A stretch of 64,000 bases of DNA from Alteromonas portus. GTDB taxonomy: Bacteria > Pseudomonadota > Gammaproteobacteria > Enterobacterales > Alteromonadaceae. The notes beneath the pieces were generated by a model. The model did not search any database, was not told the DNA's origin, and was given only the letters and a program-made list of their open reading frames with translations. Within the stretch, counting starts at the first letter, position 1. Each line of letters opens with the position of its first letter. Location: positions 372,001 to 436,000 of the forward strand of contig NZ_SWCO01000005.1 in NCBI RefSeq assembly GCF_005117025.1, in the 5' to 3' direction. Both the position numbers and the translations under genes were made by a program. Shown here in pieces: positions 36,944 to 44,051 of the stretch.

Positions 36944-37188
36944 CGTTCAAAAAGAAAGTGGCGGTGATGACCGGACATTGCGAAATTGAAGAGGCAGAAA
37001 GTCTGTTTGCCTGGCTAAACGAAGAAGTCTCTCGGCAAGTTAACTTAAAGGCCTTAGTCAGTGCGCACACTGCGGTATATCAGGTACTGCTCGCAAAAAA
37101 GCCAAAAGTCAGTGTGTGGCCAGAATCTGAAAAGCTGATTTGGCTCACTAAAATGATGAATAACAAAAGTAATGTGTGGTGCGAATGA
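36934..37188 (+). CDS. Small conserved-looking protein between cheA and parA
   Basis: An 84-residue soluble protein whose start lies inside the end of cheA (10-base overlap) and whose stop overlaps parA (ATGA), so it is tightly coupled to both. The pattern of a beta strand (KKVAVMTGHCEI), an amphipathic helix (EEAESLFAWLNEEV), a second strand (NLKALVSAH) and a second helix (AVYQVLLAK) resembles a shortened STAS-like fold, with histidine/threonine where STAS proteins have the phosphorylated serine region. No function can be assigned. Its position argues for a real gene and a role with CheA or ParA. Confidence 0.7.
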   Translation: MPIAFKKKVAVMTGHCEIEEAESLFAWLNEEVSRQVNLKALVSAHTAVYQVLLAKKPKVSVWPESEKLIWLTKMMNNKSNVWCE

Positions 37189-37919
37189 AAGTGATCACGG
37201 TGGCTAATCGCAAAGGCGGTACAGCAAAAACTACAACGGTAGTAAACCTTGCTTATGGTTTCGCCCAAGCGGGTAAACGAGTTATGGTCATAGACCTTGA
37301 TAATCAAGGGCACGTGATGCATGGCTTAAAAGCGCTTGGATGTGCACCACAAAACGAGATTACCGAATTACCAATTAGCCACTTTTTCACGTCAGTAGTG
37401 AAATGCTCAGAAAACATTTACGCAACCAATGTCGATACGAACAAGGCCAATACGAACGATAACATTACTTTAGACACTTTACGCAATTGGTGCGACTCAG
37501 TTCCTGTTACAACACATTTCGACATTGTGTTAATCGATACACCACCGACCCTGAGTCCGCAACTGATGGCCGCGCTATCAGCCGCTACCGACATTATTAT
37601 TCCCGCTACGCCTTTACCGCTTGCCACTGACGGCGTGCAAAAATTATTAACGGCCTGCAGAAACGCTATGGCGGAGCGAAAGTTCAGAGCGACTAGGCTT
37701 ACCATTTTACCCGTAATGGTTGAACAAAATTTAAAGCTTCACCGGCAGGAACTTAGCGGCTGGTATGAACGCTACGGGCGTAACAAGGTGCTGGTTCCCA
37801 TAAGAAAGAGTATCAAATTAGCCGAGGCATTTGCTCAAAACAAACCCGTTTTTGCTTATGCACCTCACAGTCGTGGCGCACACGACTATACTGAATTATG
37901 TAAACAATTAATCGGCTAG
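37185..37919 (+). CDS. ParA/Soj-family ATPase of the chemosensory operon
   Basis: A 244-residue deviant Walker ATPase. The ATG at 37185 overlaps the upstream stop (ATGA). The Walker A motif is KGGTAKTT (residues 10-17) with the signature lysine K10; Walker A' is DLDNQGH with D37 and D39; Walker B is IDTPP near 120. No N-terminal DNA-binding extension is present, as in plasmid type Ib ParA and chromosomal cargo-positioning ParAs. No parB gene or parS site is seen nearby. Homologues in chemosensory operons (PpfA in Rhodobacter, ParC in Vibrio) position receptor arrays, which is the inferred role here. Confidence 0.92.
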   Translation: MKVITVANRKGGTAKTTTVVNLAYGFAQAGKRVMVIDLDNQGHVMHGLKALGCAPQNEITELPISHFFTSVVKCSENIYATNVDTNKANTNDNITLDTLRNWCDSVPVTTHFDIVLIDTPPTLSPQLMAALSAATDIIIPATPLPLATDGVQKLLTACRNAMAERKFRATRLTILPVMVEQNLKLHRQELSGWYERYGRNKVLVPIRKSIKLAEAFAQNKPVFAYAPHSRGAHDYTELCKQLIG

Positions 37920-37936
37920 AAAAAAGAGGTAATGCA

Positions 37937-38305
37937 ATGAGCGCAATACACTTAGTAGATGATTCAGCAACAATGCTAATGAGTATGGAAATGCTGCTTA
38001 AACGGGCAGGCTATACAGTAACAAAATCAGAAAGTGCAGAGGCAGCGATGGCGGCACTTGAGTCCATATCGCCCAAATTAATAATAACGGATTTAAACAT
38101 GCCGGGTATGAATGGTATAGAACTAATAAAAACACTAAAGCAGCAATCTAAATTTAGGTTTACCCCCATGTTGATGTTAACCACGGAGTCGCAGCAAAGT
38201 CGTCGAGAAGAAGCGAAAGCTGCTGGTGCTACAGGCTGGCTTGTCAAACCCGTCGAGCCAGAGCAATTGTTAGGTGTAGTAAAGCAGTTGGTACCAGCTG
38301 CATAA
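37937..38305 (+). CDS. CheY-like response regulator, second copy
   Basis: A 122-residue single receiver domain with acidic pair D8/D9, phospho-acceptor D52 (TDLNMPGMNG), switch threonine in LTTES (81-85) and K104 (VKP). It begins 17 bases after parA with GAGGT before the ATG. It is similar in layout to the first CheY of the operon but diverged in sequence, and sits with the ParA and the membrane receptor rather than with CheA. The output partner is unknown; no flagellar motor gene is in the window. Confidence 0.92.
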   Translation: MSAIHLVDDSATMLMSMEMLLKRAGYTVTKSESAEAAMAALESISPKLIITDLNMPGMNGIELIKTLKQQSKFRFTPMLMLTTESQQSRREEAKAAGATGWLVKPVEPEQLLGVVKQLVPAA

Positions 38306-38314
38306 GGTAAAAAC

Positions 38315-39604
38315 ATGAAAGTACTTGAAAAAGCAAAGCAGTATTACGAAACAGTGCTCGCTGAGAAAATAAAAGTGCTTAAGGAAAAGACAGGTAACAT
38401 GCAGGATTCGCTTTTACTTTGGGGCGGGCTTTTAACCGTAACAGTAGTAGGCGTAGTGGGGTCGCTGAGTATACCTATAGAGATAATGGGCCTACATGGG
38501 GGAGTCTATGTAACTATTTTAGCAATGTTGACCTTTGTGCCTTGGTATGCAAACCGACAGAATCGCATGTTTGCTGCCAAGTTAAGTCGTCAAGAAAGCT
38601 ATTTGCAAGAAACTTCATCGCAGTTAAGCGAAACCCATGCTCAGGTTAATGATTACGTAGCCATATTAAAAGGGCAAATGGATGGCATAAGTGCAATAAC
38701 TGAAGACGCCTCAATGGAGCTAATGAAAGCGCTGTATGAGATTGAAAGCAGTATTCAAGATAGTATAGACAACGTTGAATTGGGTCAGAAGAATGCTCTT
38801 AATTGTAAGGAGAAAAGCGCAGACGAGTTTGAGTTGGCGGCGCAGCGCCTGTCTAATATAAAAGAAATGATTAATACACAGCGCGCGCAACAGATTGCAG
38901 ATACTGAAGCCATTCAAGGGGTAATGCGTGAGGTTGAAAACCTAAAGGAACTCACCGAATTAGTTAAAAATATTGCTTCGCAAACCAATTTATTAGCCCT
39001 TAATGCTGCAATTGAAGCGGCGCGAGCTGGCGAATACGGACGGGGGTTTGCCGTGGTAGCTGAACAAGTGCGCATTCTATCGTCTCAGTCTTCAGAAGCA
39101 GCAGAAAAAATTGAAACGGGTATTAAATCTGCCCTTGATGCAGCGCATCTGCAGGGCGAAAAAATGCTAAACTCAACACGAGCAAATGATACGTGCGAAT
39201 TACTAACAGGGTTTTCTGAGTCGCTGGAAAATATAACGGCACACTATCGTGTACTAGAAGAGCTTAACCCCAAGATGCTGGCCTGCTTCTCGCAAAGTGC
39301 AACAGAGGTTGCATTTAAAGTCAGTGGTGCAATCGCAAAAATTCAATTCCAAGATATTATTCGCCAGCGCACCGAACACGTGAAACTAGAGCAAGACGCC
39401 ATTGTTAGTCTGTTTGGACAGTTTTCTTCTTACATTAATAACCGCGAGCATTTTGATGAGTCGTTTAATTTAAGTACCAAAGAAATGTTTGAAAAATATG
39501 TGATGGAAGATCAGCGTAAAATACATTTTGATATTAATGAGTCTTCATCTGAAGAGAAAAATGAGTTTGAAGAGGCCCGAGAGCCTAAAATAGAGCTTTT
39601 TTAA
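38315..39604 (+). CDS. Short membrane-anchored chemoreceptor without sensor domain
   Basis: A 429-residue receptor-like protein. Two hydrophobic helices (about 32-51 and 62-79) separated by some ten residues form a membrane hairpin, leaving no room for a periplasmic sensor domain. The cytoplasmic part has a good signalling tip near 215-255 ([21 protein letters not shown]). Beyond it the helix carries [18 protein letters not shown] near residue 340, a motif seen in some atypical receptors that contain IQFQD segments. The C-terminus is acidic and lacks a methyltransferase-binding pentapeptide. Last gene of the operon, 9 bases after the second cheY, closed by a terminator at 39702-39734. Confidence 0.88.
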   Translation: MKVLEKAKQYYETVLAEKIKVLKEKTGNMQDSLLLWGGLLTVTVVGVVGSLSIPIEIMGLHGGVYVTILAMLTFVPWYANRQNRMFAAKLSRQESYLQETSSQLSETHAQVNDYVAILKGQMDGISAITEDASMELMKALYEIESSIQDSIDNVELGQKNALNCKEKSADEFELAAQRLSNIKEMINTQRAQQIADTEAIQGVMREVENLKELTELVKNIASQTNLLALNAAIEAARAGEYGRGFAVVAEQVRILSSQSSEAAEKIETGIKSALDAAHLQGEKMLNSTRANDTCELLTGFSESLENITAHYRVLEELNPKMLACFSQSATEVAFKVSGAIAKIQFQDIIRQRTEHVKLEQDAIVSLFGQFSSYINNREHFDESFNLSTKEMFEKYVMEDQRKIHFDINESSSEEKNEFEEAREPKIELF

Positions 39605-39701
39605 TAAGAATTTCAAGAAATTAGGACAGAGCTGAAAGTAACAATGGTTAGAAGCTATGAGAGTTAATACGGGGACGTAGGTAAGCGATATCACTACTGT
39701 A

Positions 39702-39734
39702 AAATTGCCAGTCAGCTACACTGACTGGCAATTT
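39702..39734. terminator. Bidirectional terminator between the chemosensory operon and the aspartoacylase gene
   Basis: AAATTGCCAGTCAG at 39702-39715 pairs perfectly with CTGACTGGCAATTT at 39721-39734 around the loop CTACA. A and T runs on both sides suit termination from either strand, and the flanking genes converge. Confidence 0.88.
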
Positions 39735-39835
39735 CAAAACCAAGTATCTAATGAGTCTAAGCTCGGTTTCCCGTGAAGACGCATTCAAATACTGTGGCAA
39801 GTTTCCGAGGGGCTAACGAAACTAACGCCTTATCC

Positions 39836-40708
39836 TTACAGAGTAATGCGCTGGGCCGTAGCGAACGCAACGTCCAGCTTGAAGTACGCTGCTTCATTAA
39901 TGAAATGAGGGTAGGTTTCTTTCTCACCGTCCCAGAGAATATCTTTTCCGTCAAAAGTTCTAAACATGGGAGAACCGGGTAATAGAGGCTTAAAATCATT
40001 GTCTTGCAATGAGTGGTGGATCATCGCGGTACGCGCGCCATTTTCATCTAAAGGAAAGCCGACGTTTTCACCTAGGCGAAAAGCTTCACACGCAGGCAGT
40101 GCGTCTGTTTCTATCTTTTGGTTATTATAGGCTACACAAAAATCTAAAATGGCCTCGGCCATAGTTTGTGTTAAAAGATAAACATCTTCTCTTAATACGC
40201 CTTGAGGCTGACCGCCCACTTCAATCATTGCCCCTTTCTTACCGGTAGTACACAAATAACCGTGTTCAAGATAAGGCTTTTCGTCTTCCACCAAAATATT
40301 CGCTTCGGGCATTTGTTGTTTAACAAATCGTGCTAACTGAACGTGAAATTCATCCGCTTCTAGAATAATTAGCGTGGCGCCCATCTCGCTGGTGGTATTG
40401 TGAATATCAATAACAAAATCGGTATTTGAGTTACCTTTCGGACCGAATTTTTCATTCAATGATTTAGCAAGCACTGCTTCTTTAGCGGTGTTGTCGTTTG
40501 ATAAGCGCTCAAAGGTAAATTGTCTGTTTAAGTCTTCTTCAATAAAGCGGACATTAGCCTCTAGTGCCGCTTGATTAGCAATGTGAAGTGAAACATTTAA
40601 GGCATCAAAGCGTGAGGGTAGTCCGTGTTTTTGCCAGTTTTTAACTAACTGAATACCGCTGGTTTCGTTACCGTGGGTACCACCAACAAATGCGATTGAT
40701 TGAATCAT
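39836..40708 (-). CDS. Aspartoacylase / succinylglutamate desuccinylase family
   Basis: A zinc carboxypeptidase-like hydrolase of the AspA/AstE family that deacylates N-acyl amino acids, most likely N-acetylaspartate. Zinc ligands H12 and E15 in GGTHGNETSG and H103 in DIHNTTSEMG are present, as are the substrate-binding N61/R62 pair (EDLNRQF) and the catalytic E162 (IEVGGQ). 290 residues. THGNETS and DIHNTTSNMG-like motifs are closer to aspartoacylase than to AstE. It is a single gene between the terminator at 39702 and the Old Yellow Enzyme gene, which reads the same way 93 bases upstream. Confidence 0.88.
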   Translation of the reverse strand: MIQSIAFVGGTHGNETSGIQLVKNWQKHGLPSRFDALNVSLHIANQAALEANVRFIEEDLNRQFTFERLSNDNTAKEAVLAKSLNEKFGPKGNSNTDFVIDIHNTTSEMGATLIILEADEFHVQLARFVKQQMPEANILVEDEKPYLEHGYLCTTGKKGAMIEVGGQPQGVLREDVYLLTQTMAEAILDFCVAYNNQKIETDALPACEAFRLGENVGFPLDENGARTAMIHHSLQDNDFKPLLPGSPMFRTFDGKDILWDGEKETYPHFINEAAYFKLDVAFATAQRITL

Positions 40709-40801
40709 GAACTTTCCTTTGTGCTGCAGAATACGACGAGCTAATCGCCATAAGAGAAATTAGCTTGATAGTACAACAGTCTACAACTGCCGAGAATACA
40801 T

Positions 40802-42040
40802 TTATTGTACTTCATCGGTGTACTGTTTGCGGTATCGCTTGGTAAGTGAGGCACTTCGCAACTGATCGAGTATCAATGAAATTATTGGGTTTGTATTTTG
40901 AGAGGGCTGCTTTCCCTTTCCAATACGGCGTAGTTGGCGCTTTACTTGTGCCATAGTCGCAAGGCCTGAAAGTGTTTTGTCTTTCCAATTTACAACCGGT
41001 ATAACACCCAATGTATCTGGCGAAGCTCGCCATTGGTTAGGTAGATCAGGGGTTAGTGCCAGTGCGGAGGCAATACCAACCATATCTACACCACTTTGAA
41101 TCACCCGCTGTGCTACTGCGAGCTTACGAATGCCTCCTGTAGTCATAATGGGAATGGACGTGGTACTTGCTATTTGCTCAGCAAAAGTTAAAAAATACGC
41201 TTCTCGCGCGAGTGTTCTATCATCAGCTGTTCTTCCTTGCATCGCTGGTGCCTCATAGCTTCCACCTGACAGCTCAACAAGATCTACATTGTGCTGTGCC
41301 AGCATGCCAACAACGTCACGCGCATCATCTACGTCAAACCCGCCACGTTGAAAATCTGCTGAGTTTAACTTTACAGCCACATCAAAGTCTTTGCCGCATT
41401 GCTCGCGCACTCGCTGAACAATGGTGAGCAGCAGACGAGCACGGTTTTCAAGACTGCCACCCCATTCATCTTTACGTTTGTTTGTCAGAGGAGACAAAAA
41501 TTGCGCGAGTAAGTATCCGTGTGCTGCATGTATTTGAACGCCGTCATAACCCGCTTGTTTTGCCAGTAACGCTGTAGTAACAAATCGACTGACCACATCA
41601 TTAATTTCGGTTTCTGTCATAGCTTTTGGTTGACCGAATAGGTGAGAATGCTTACCCATATTGAGTGGAATGTCAGAAGGAGAAAGTACCTTACCTCCCA
41701 TTTTGGCAAATACCTGCCGGCCCGGATGGTTTATCTGCATCCACAAACGCGTATTGTTGCGCTTGGCCTCCTTCGCTAACTGCTGAAATGGTGCTAGCGG
41801 TGTGTGGGTTTCAAGTGCAAGTCCTCCTGGGCCGGTCATCGCTAAGTGATCGACCATAACGTTGCCGGTAATGACAAGGCCGACACCGCCTTCAGCCCAC
41901 GCGCGATATAATCGAAAAAGTGCGTCTCCTGGCAATTGATTAGGCTGGGCCATGTTTTCTTCCATAGCGGCCTTTGCGAGGCGGTTTTTAATGGTTTGCC
42001 CATTGGGCAAGGTAAACGGGGTAAAAACATTTGATGACAT
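40802..42040 (-). CDS. NADH:flavin oxidoreductase, Old Yellow Enzyme family
   Basis: A 412-residue FMN-dependent ene-reductase-like protein with a TIM-barrel fold. The family's HAAHGYLLAQFLSPLTNKR and DEWGGSLENRARLLL segments are near residues 171-205, and the phosphate-binding MTTGGIRKLAVAQ and DMVGIASALA strands near 300 and 325. It has no C-terminal FeS or FAD domain, so it is not of the 2,4-dienoyl-CoA reductase type. It is divergent from the MerR gene, and its own promoter has the MerR-type long spacer (42073-42103), so it is the likely MerR target. The natural substrate is not known. Confidence 0.9.
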   Translation of the reverse strand: MSSNVFTPFTLPNGQTIKNRLAKAAMEENMAQPNQLPGDALFRLYRAWAEGGVGLVITGNVMVDHLAMTGPGGLALETHTPLAPFQQLAKEAKRNNTRLWMQINHPGRQVFAKMGGKVLSPSDIPLNMGKHSHLFGQPKAMTETEINDVVSRFVTTALLAKQAGYDGVQIHAAHGYLLAQFLSPLTNKRKDEWGGSLENRARLLLTIVQRVREQCGKDFDVAVKLNSADFQRGGFDVDDARDVVGMLAQHNVDLVELSGGSYEAPAMQGRTADDRTLAREAYFLTFAEQIASTTSIPIMTTGGIRKLAVAQRVIQSGVDMVGIASALALTPDLPNQWRASPDTLGVIPVVNWKDKTLSGLATMAQVKRQLRRIGKGKQPSQNTNPIISLILDQLRSASLTKRYRKQYTDEVQ

Positions 42041-42072
42041 GGTTTGCTCTCTCGTTACTGTGCATTGACGTC

Positions 42073-42103
42073 ACTATAAGCTTTAAGTTAACTTTAAGGT
42101 CAA
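42073..42103 (-). promoter_or_regulatory. MerR-type promoter with 19-bp spacer, reading toward the oxidoreductase
   Basis: On the minus strand TTGACC (42098-42103) and TATAGT (42073-42078) are separated by 19 bases instead of 17. The spacer is filled by a quasi-palindrome, CTTTAAGTTAACTTTAAG on the plus strand (42081-42098), centred at 42089/42090. Overlong spacers with a dyad between the hexamers are the hallmark of promoters activated by MerR proteins through DNA distortion, and a MerR gene starts 22 bases away. Confidence 0.88.
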
Positions 42104-42125
42104 GGTTATTTTTTAAGAGAATACC

Positions 42126-42548
42126 ATGCGCATTGGACAACTAGCACAAGCCATTGGTTTACCGACAAGTACCATTCGATTCTATGAACAAAAAGGGTTA
42201 TTGCCACCTGCTGCGCGCACCGCAAAGGGTTATCGACAATACGATACTCACGCAATTGAGCGATTAAAGATGATCAAGTTTGCCACCAGCTTAGGGTTTT
42301 CCCTAGACGACCTGCCGGGACTATTTGCCAGTGGTGAAGGCTTGGACCACCAGCAAGTTATGGTGCACTTGCGCGAGCGAAAGCAAGATATTGATGAACT
42401 TTTGGCAAAGCTGGAACGTCAAAAGTCACAGATGGTGTATCTAATGCATCGGCTCGAGGAGTTGTGGAAAGCGGGCCATTGTATGACTGCCTGTGAACTT
42501 GATGGCTTACTTGAGGGACTTAATATGGACAATGTGCAAGAGGTCTAA
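42126..42548 (+). CDS. MerR family transcriptional regulator
   Basis: A 140-residue dimeric regulator. The N-terminal winged helix-turn-helix is MRIGQLAQAIGLPTSTIRFYEQKGLLPPAARTAKGYR in pieces (residues 1-38), followed by a dimerisation coiled coil (about 78-112) and a short effector loop. That loop contains C118 and C122 (GHCMTACEL), a CxxxC pair which might sense a metal, thiol or electrophile. It lies divergent to the Old Yellow Enzyme gene with an 85-base gap holding the 19-bp-spacer promoter. The gene layout suggests an oxidative or electrophile stress response, but the inducer is unknown. Confidence 0.93.
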   Translation: MRIGQLAQAIGLPTSTIRFYEQKGLLPPAARTAKGYRQYDTHAIERLKMIKFATSLGFSLDDLPGLFASGEGLDHQQVMVHLRERKQDIDELLAKLERQKSQMVYLMHRLEELWKAGHCMTACELDGLLEGLNMDNVQEV

Positions 42549-42623
42549 AGCATGGCTGATTCTTGATGCGTTATAATTGCGACCTCGTCAGAATAAAGAC
42601 TCAGTACTATTGAGCACAGTGGA

Positions 42624-42851
42624 TCAATGCTTGAAAAAGTCTTCTTGTTGCTGTGCAAGCATCGCTTCAATTTCTTCTACATCTATATGTTTTGGCGTGG
42701 CATCCTCTGCAGGCTTGCCGGCAATTTTTCTGTCTTCTGCGGCCCATTCACCTAAATCGATAAGTTGACATTTTTTGCTACAAAAAGGGCGGTATTCGCT
42801 TGTTGGGGCCCAAACAACCTGTTTGGCGCAAATAGGACATTTCACTTCCAT
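42624..42851 (-). CDS. yacG: DNA gyrase inhibitor YacG
   Basis: A 75-residue zinc-finger protein. The start at 42851 ([11 protein letters not shown]) is chosen because it places the CPIC motif at the N-terminus as in the family; an in-frame start 33 bases upstream adds a sequence not found in YacG. The zinc ligands are C5 and C8 (CPIC) and the CSKKC pair near residues 24-28, and the conserved [10 protein letters not shown] follows. In E. coli YacG binds GyrB and inhibits gyrase. It is downstream of zapD, as in E. coli, with an 86-base gap. Confidence 0.94.
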   Translation of the reverse strand: MEVKCPICAKQVVWAPTSEYRPFCSKKCQLIDLGEWAAEDRKIAGKPAEDATPKHIDVEEIEAMLAQQQEDFFKH

Positions 42852-42937
42852 AATCGACTCCAGTGAAATACGTCTTAACGGCACAGATTGAAAAGTTAAC
42901 CGAGCCTAAGACGCTAAGTAATAAAGAGAACTAAAGT

Positions 42938-43690
42938 TTAGCAGGCCGCTAACCGAAACTGAATATCGTTTTCCACTGCGCTATTTTGGCCTTCTTGGGG
43001 GGAAAATAACATAAAGCGCAGTGCGTAACGGTATTTGTTGCCACTTAAGGTTGGGTAGTAGCCATCATCTACACTGCACTTTACGCGTATCAGTTCGTTT
43101 TTATCTTCTGCAGCGCCTTGGTAAAAGCCGTTCTCGGCCACCACATTTACAAACTGACCTCGCTCGCGGATAAACGACAGGCTAACCGCAATTGCATCGT
43201 CAAGAAGCCCTAAAGTCTCTAACCATTGTGCAATTTCGTTTTGACGCTGTTCAAGCGGCTGTTGTAACCAAAAGTGCAGATTAGGCAGGTCAAAGCTACA
43301 TGCGCCGCCGGGTATGGCAAATCTTTGTCTTATAGCGCTAAGCAGTTTGTCATCTTTAAGTGCGCTACCAAAACGGCGATCTGTCTTCAGCTTTTGCTTT
43401 AGTGTAAGCACCGTTTTTAGCGCTTGCTCTAGCGCCGTACTGTCTATTTTGGGGTGTTTTGACCAGTACACGAGATTCTTTTCGTGGGCTTCAAGATCTT
43501 TCGTTAAATCTGAGCGAAGATCCAGTCTTTCAATGAGATCGAGTAGTTCAAAAAGTTGTTCAAAGAACACCAGCTGAAGATGAGTATGTTCTGATTTAGC
43601 CGTAATTTTAAGTTGCCCAAGCAGCTGCTCAACACGTAAATAGTTACGTACTTTTTCCTTTAGTGGAAACTCGAATACAGCGCTACCCAT
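42938..43690 (-). CDS. zapD: Cell division protein ZapD
   Basis: A cytoplasmic Z-ring associated protein that crosslinks FtsZ filaments through the FtsZ C-terminal tail. The start at 43690 gives MGSAVFEFPLKEKVRNYLR, the usual N-terminus; an in-frame extension of 23 residues upstream is not family-like. Helical N-terminal part with RVEQLLGQL, then GGACSFDLPNLHFWLQQP near residue 165 and a C-terminal beta part (RVKCSVDDGYYPTLSGNKYRYALRF in segments). 250 residues against 247 in E. coli. It lies in the conserved coaE-zapD-yacG order. Confidence 0.95.
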   Translation of the reverse strand: MGSAVFEFPLKEKVRNYLRVEQLLGQLKITAKSEHTHLQLVFFEQLFELLDLIERLDLRSDLTKDLEAHEKNLVYWSKHPKIDSTALEQALKTVLTLKQKLKTDRRFGSALKDDKLLSAIRQRFAIPGGACSFDLPNLHFWLQQPLEQRQNEIAQWLETLGLLDDAIAVSLSFIRERGQFVNVVAENGFYQGAAEDKNELIRVKCSVDDGYYPTLSGNKYRYALRFMLFSPQEGQNSAVENDIQFRLAAC

Positions 43691-43840
43691 GGAACCCCTT
43701 AAAACACATAGACTTAGAGAAACTGCACTACGAAGTTGTAGTGCGGCGAATAACAGCAAGCCTAAAGCATCAAGGCATTTAAGCCAAGTCTACTTGTTCG
43801 ACAAATGCTAAGTTTGACGCTAATTGGTTAAAAAAGTTTC

Positions 43841-43874
43841 AAAAAGCAGGGCTGTTGGCCGAAAAGCCCTTTTT
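43841..43874. terminator. Bidirectional terminator-like hairpin upstream of zapD
   Basis: AGGGCT at 43848-43853 pairs with AGCCCT at 43865-43870, and flanking A5 and T5 runs extend the stem. Both strands end in T tracts, so read from coaE (minus strand) it would end transcription before zapD. Confidence 0.55.
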
Positions 43875-44029
43875 GTAACAAAAAAAGGTTAACAAAAGGA
43901 AGGTTAACAAAAGAAAGGCAAATAAAAAGGAACGTAAAGCTCGAAGGAAAACAGAAGAACGAGATAGAAAAGCGAAATAGGAACGATAGACAGGGAAGGT
44001 AGGTAACTAACTAAGATAGATGTAAAAGG

Positions 44030-44049
44030 GGTTTACTACTTTGTAAACC
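44030..44049 (-). terminator. Hairpin just after the coaE stop
   Basis: GGTTTAC at 44030-44036 pairs with GTAAACC at 44043-44049, 6-base loop. On the minus strand, it starts two bases after the coaE stop and is followed by CCTTTTACA, so it may be a modest terminator. Confidence 0.45.
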
Positions 44050-44051
44050 AC

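Larger units (their letters stand above)
43691..44051. other. Purine-rich intergenic region between zapD and coaE
   Basis: This 361-base region holds two hairpins described separately (43841-43874 and 44030-44049). Between them the plus strand is strikingly purine-rich from about 43880 to 44030. It contains two tandem copies of AAGGTTAACAAAAG (43885-43898 and 43900-43913, period 15) and many shorter GAAAG/AAGGA elements. No ORF of coding character was found. The zapD promoter should lie in the first 150 bases; none is clear. Confidence 0.5.

Noticed and set aside
37185..37919. Plasmid or chromosome partition locus (parAB)
   Set aside because: No parB gene or repeated parS-like site lies nearby, and the gene is embedded between chemosensory genes, so cargo positioning is more likely than DNA segregation.
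27446..42623. Genomic island with mobility genes at the mutT-yacG junction
   Set aside because: Although the block is an insertion relative to E. coli gene order, no integrase, transposase, tRNA target or flanking direct repeats could be seen, so no mobile element is annotated.
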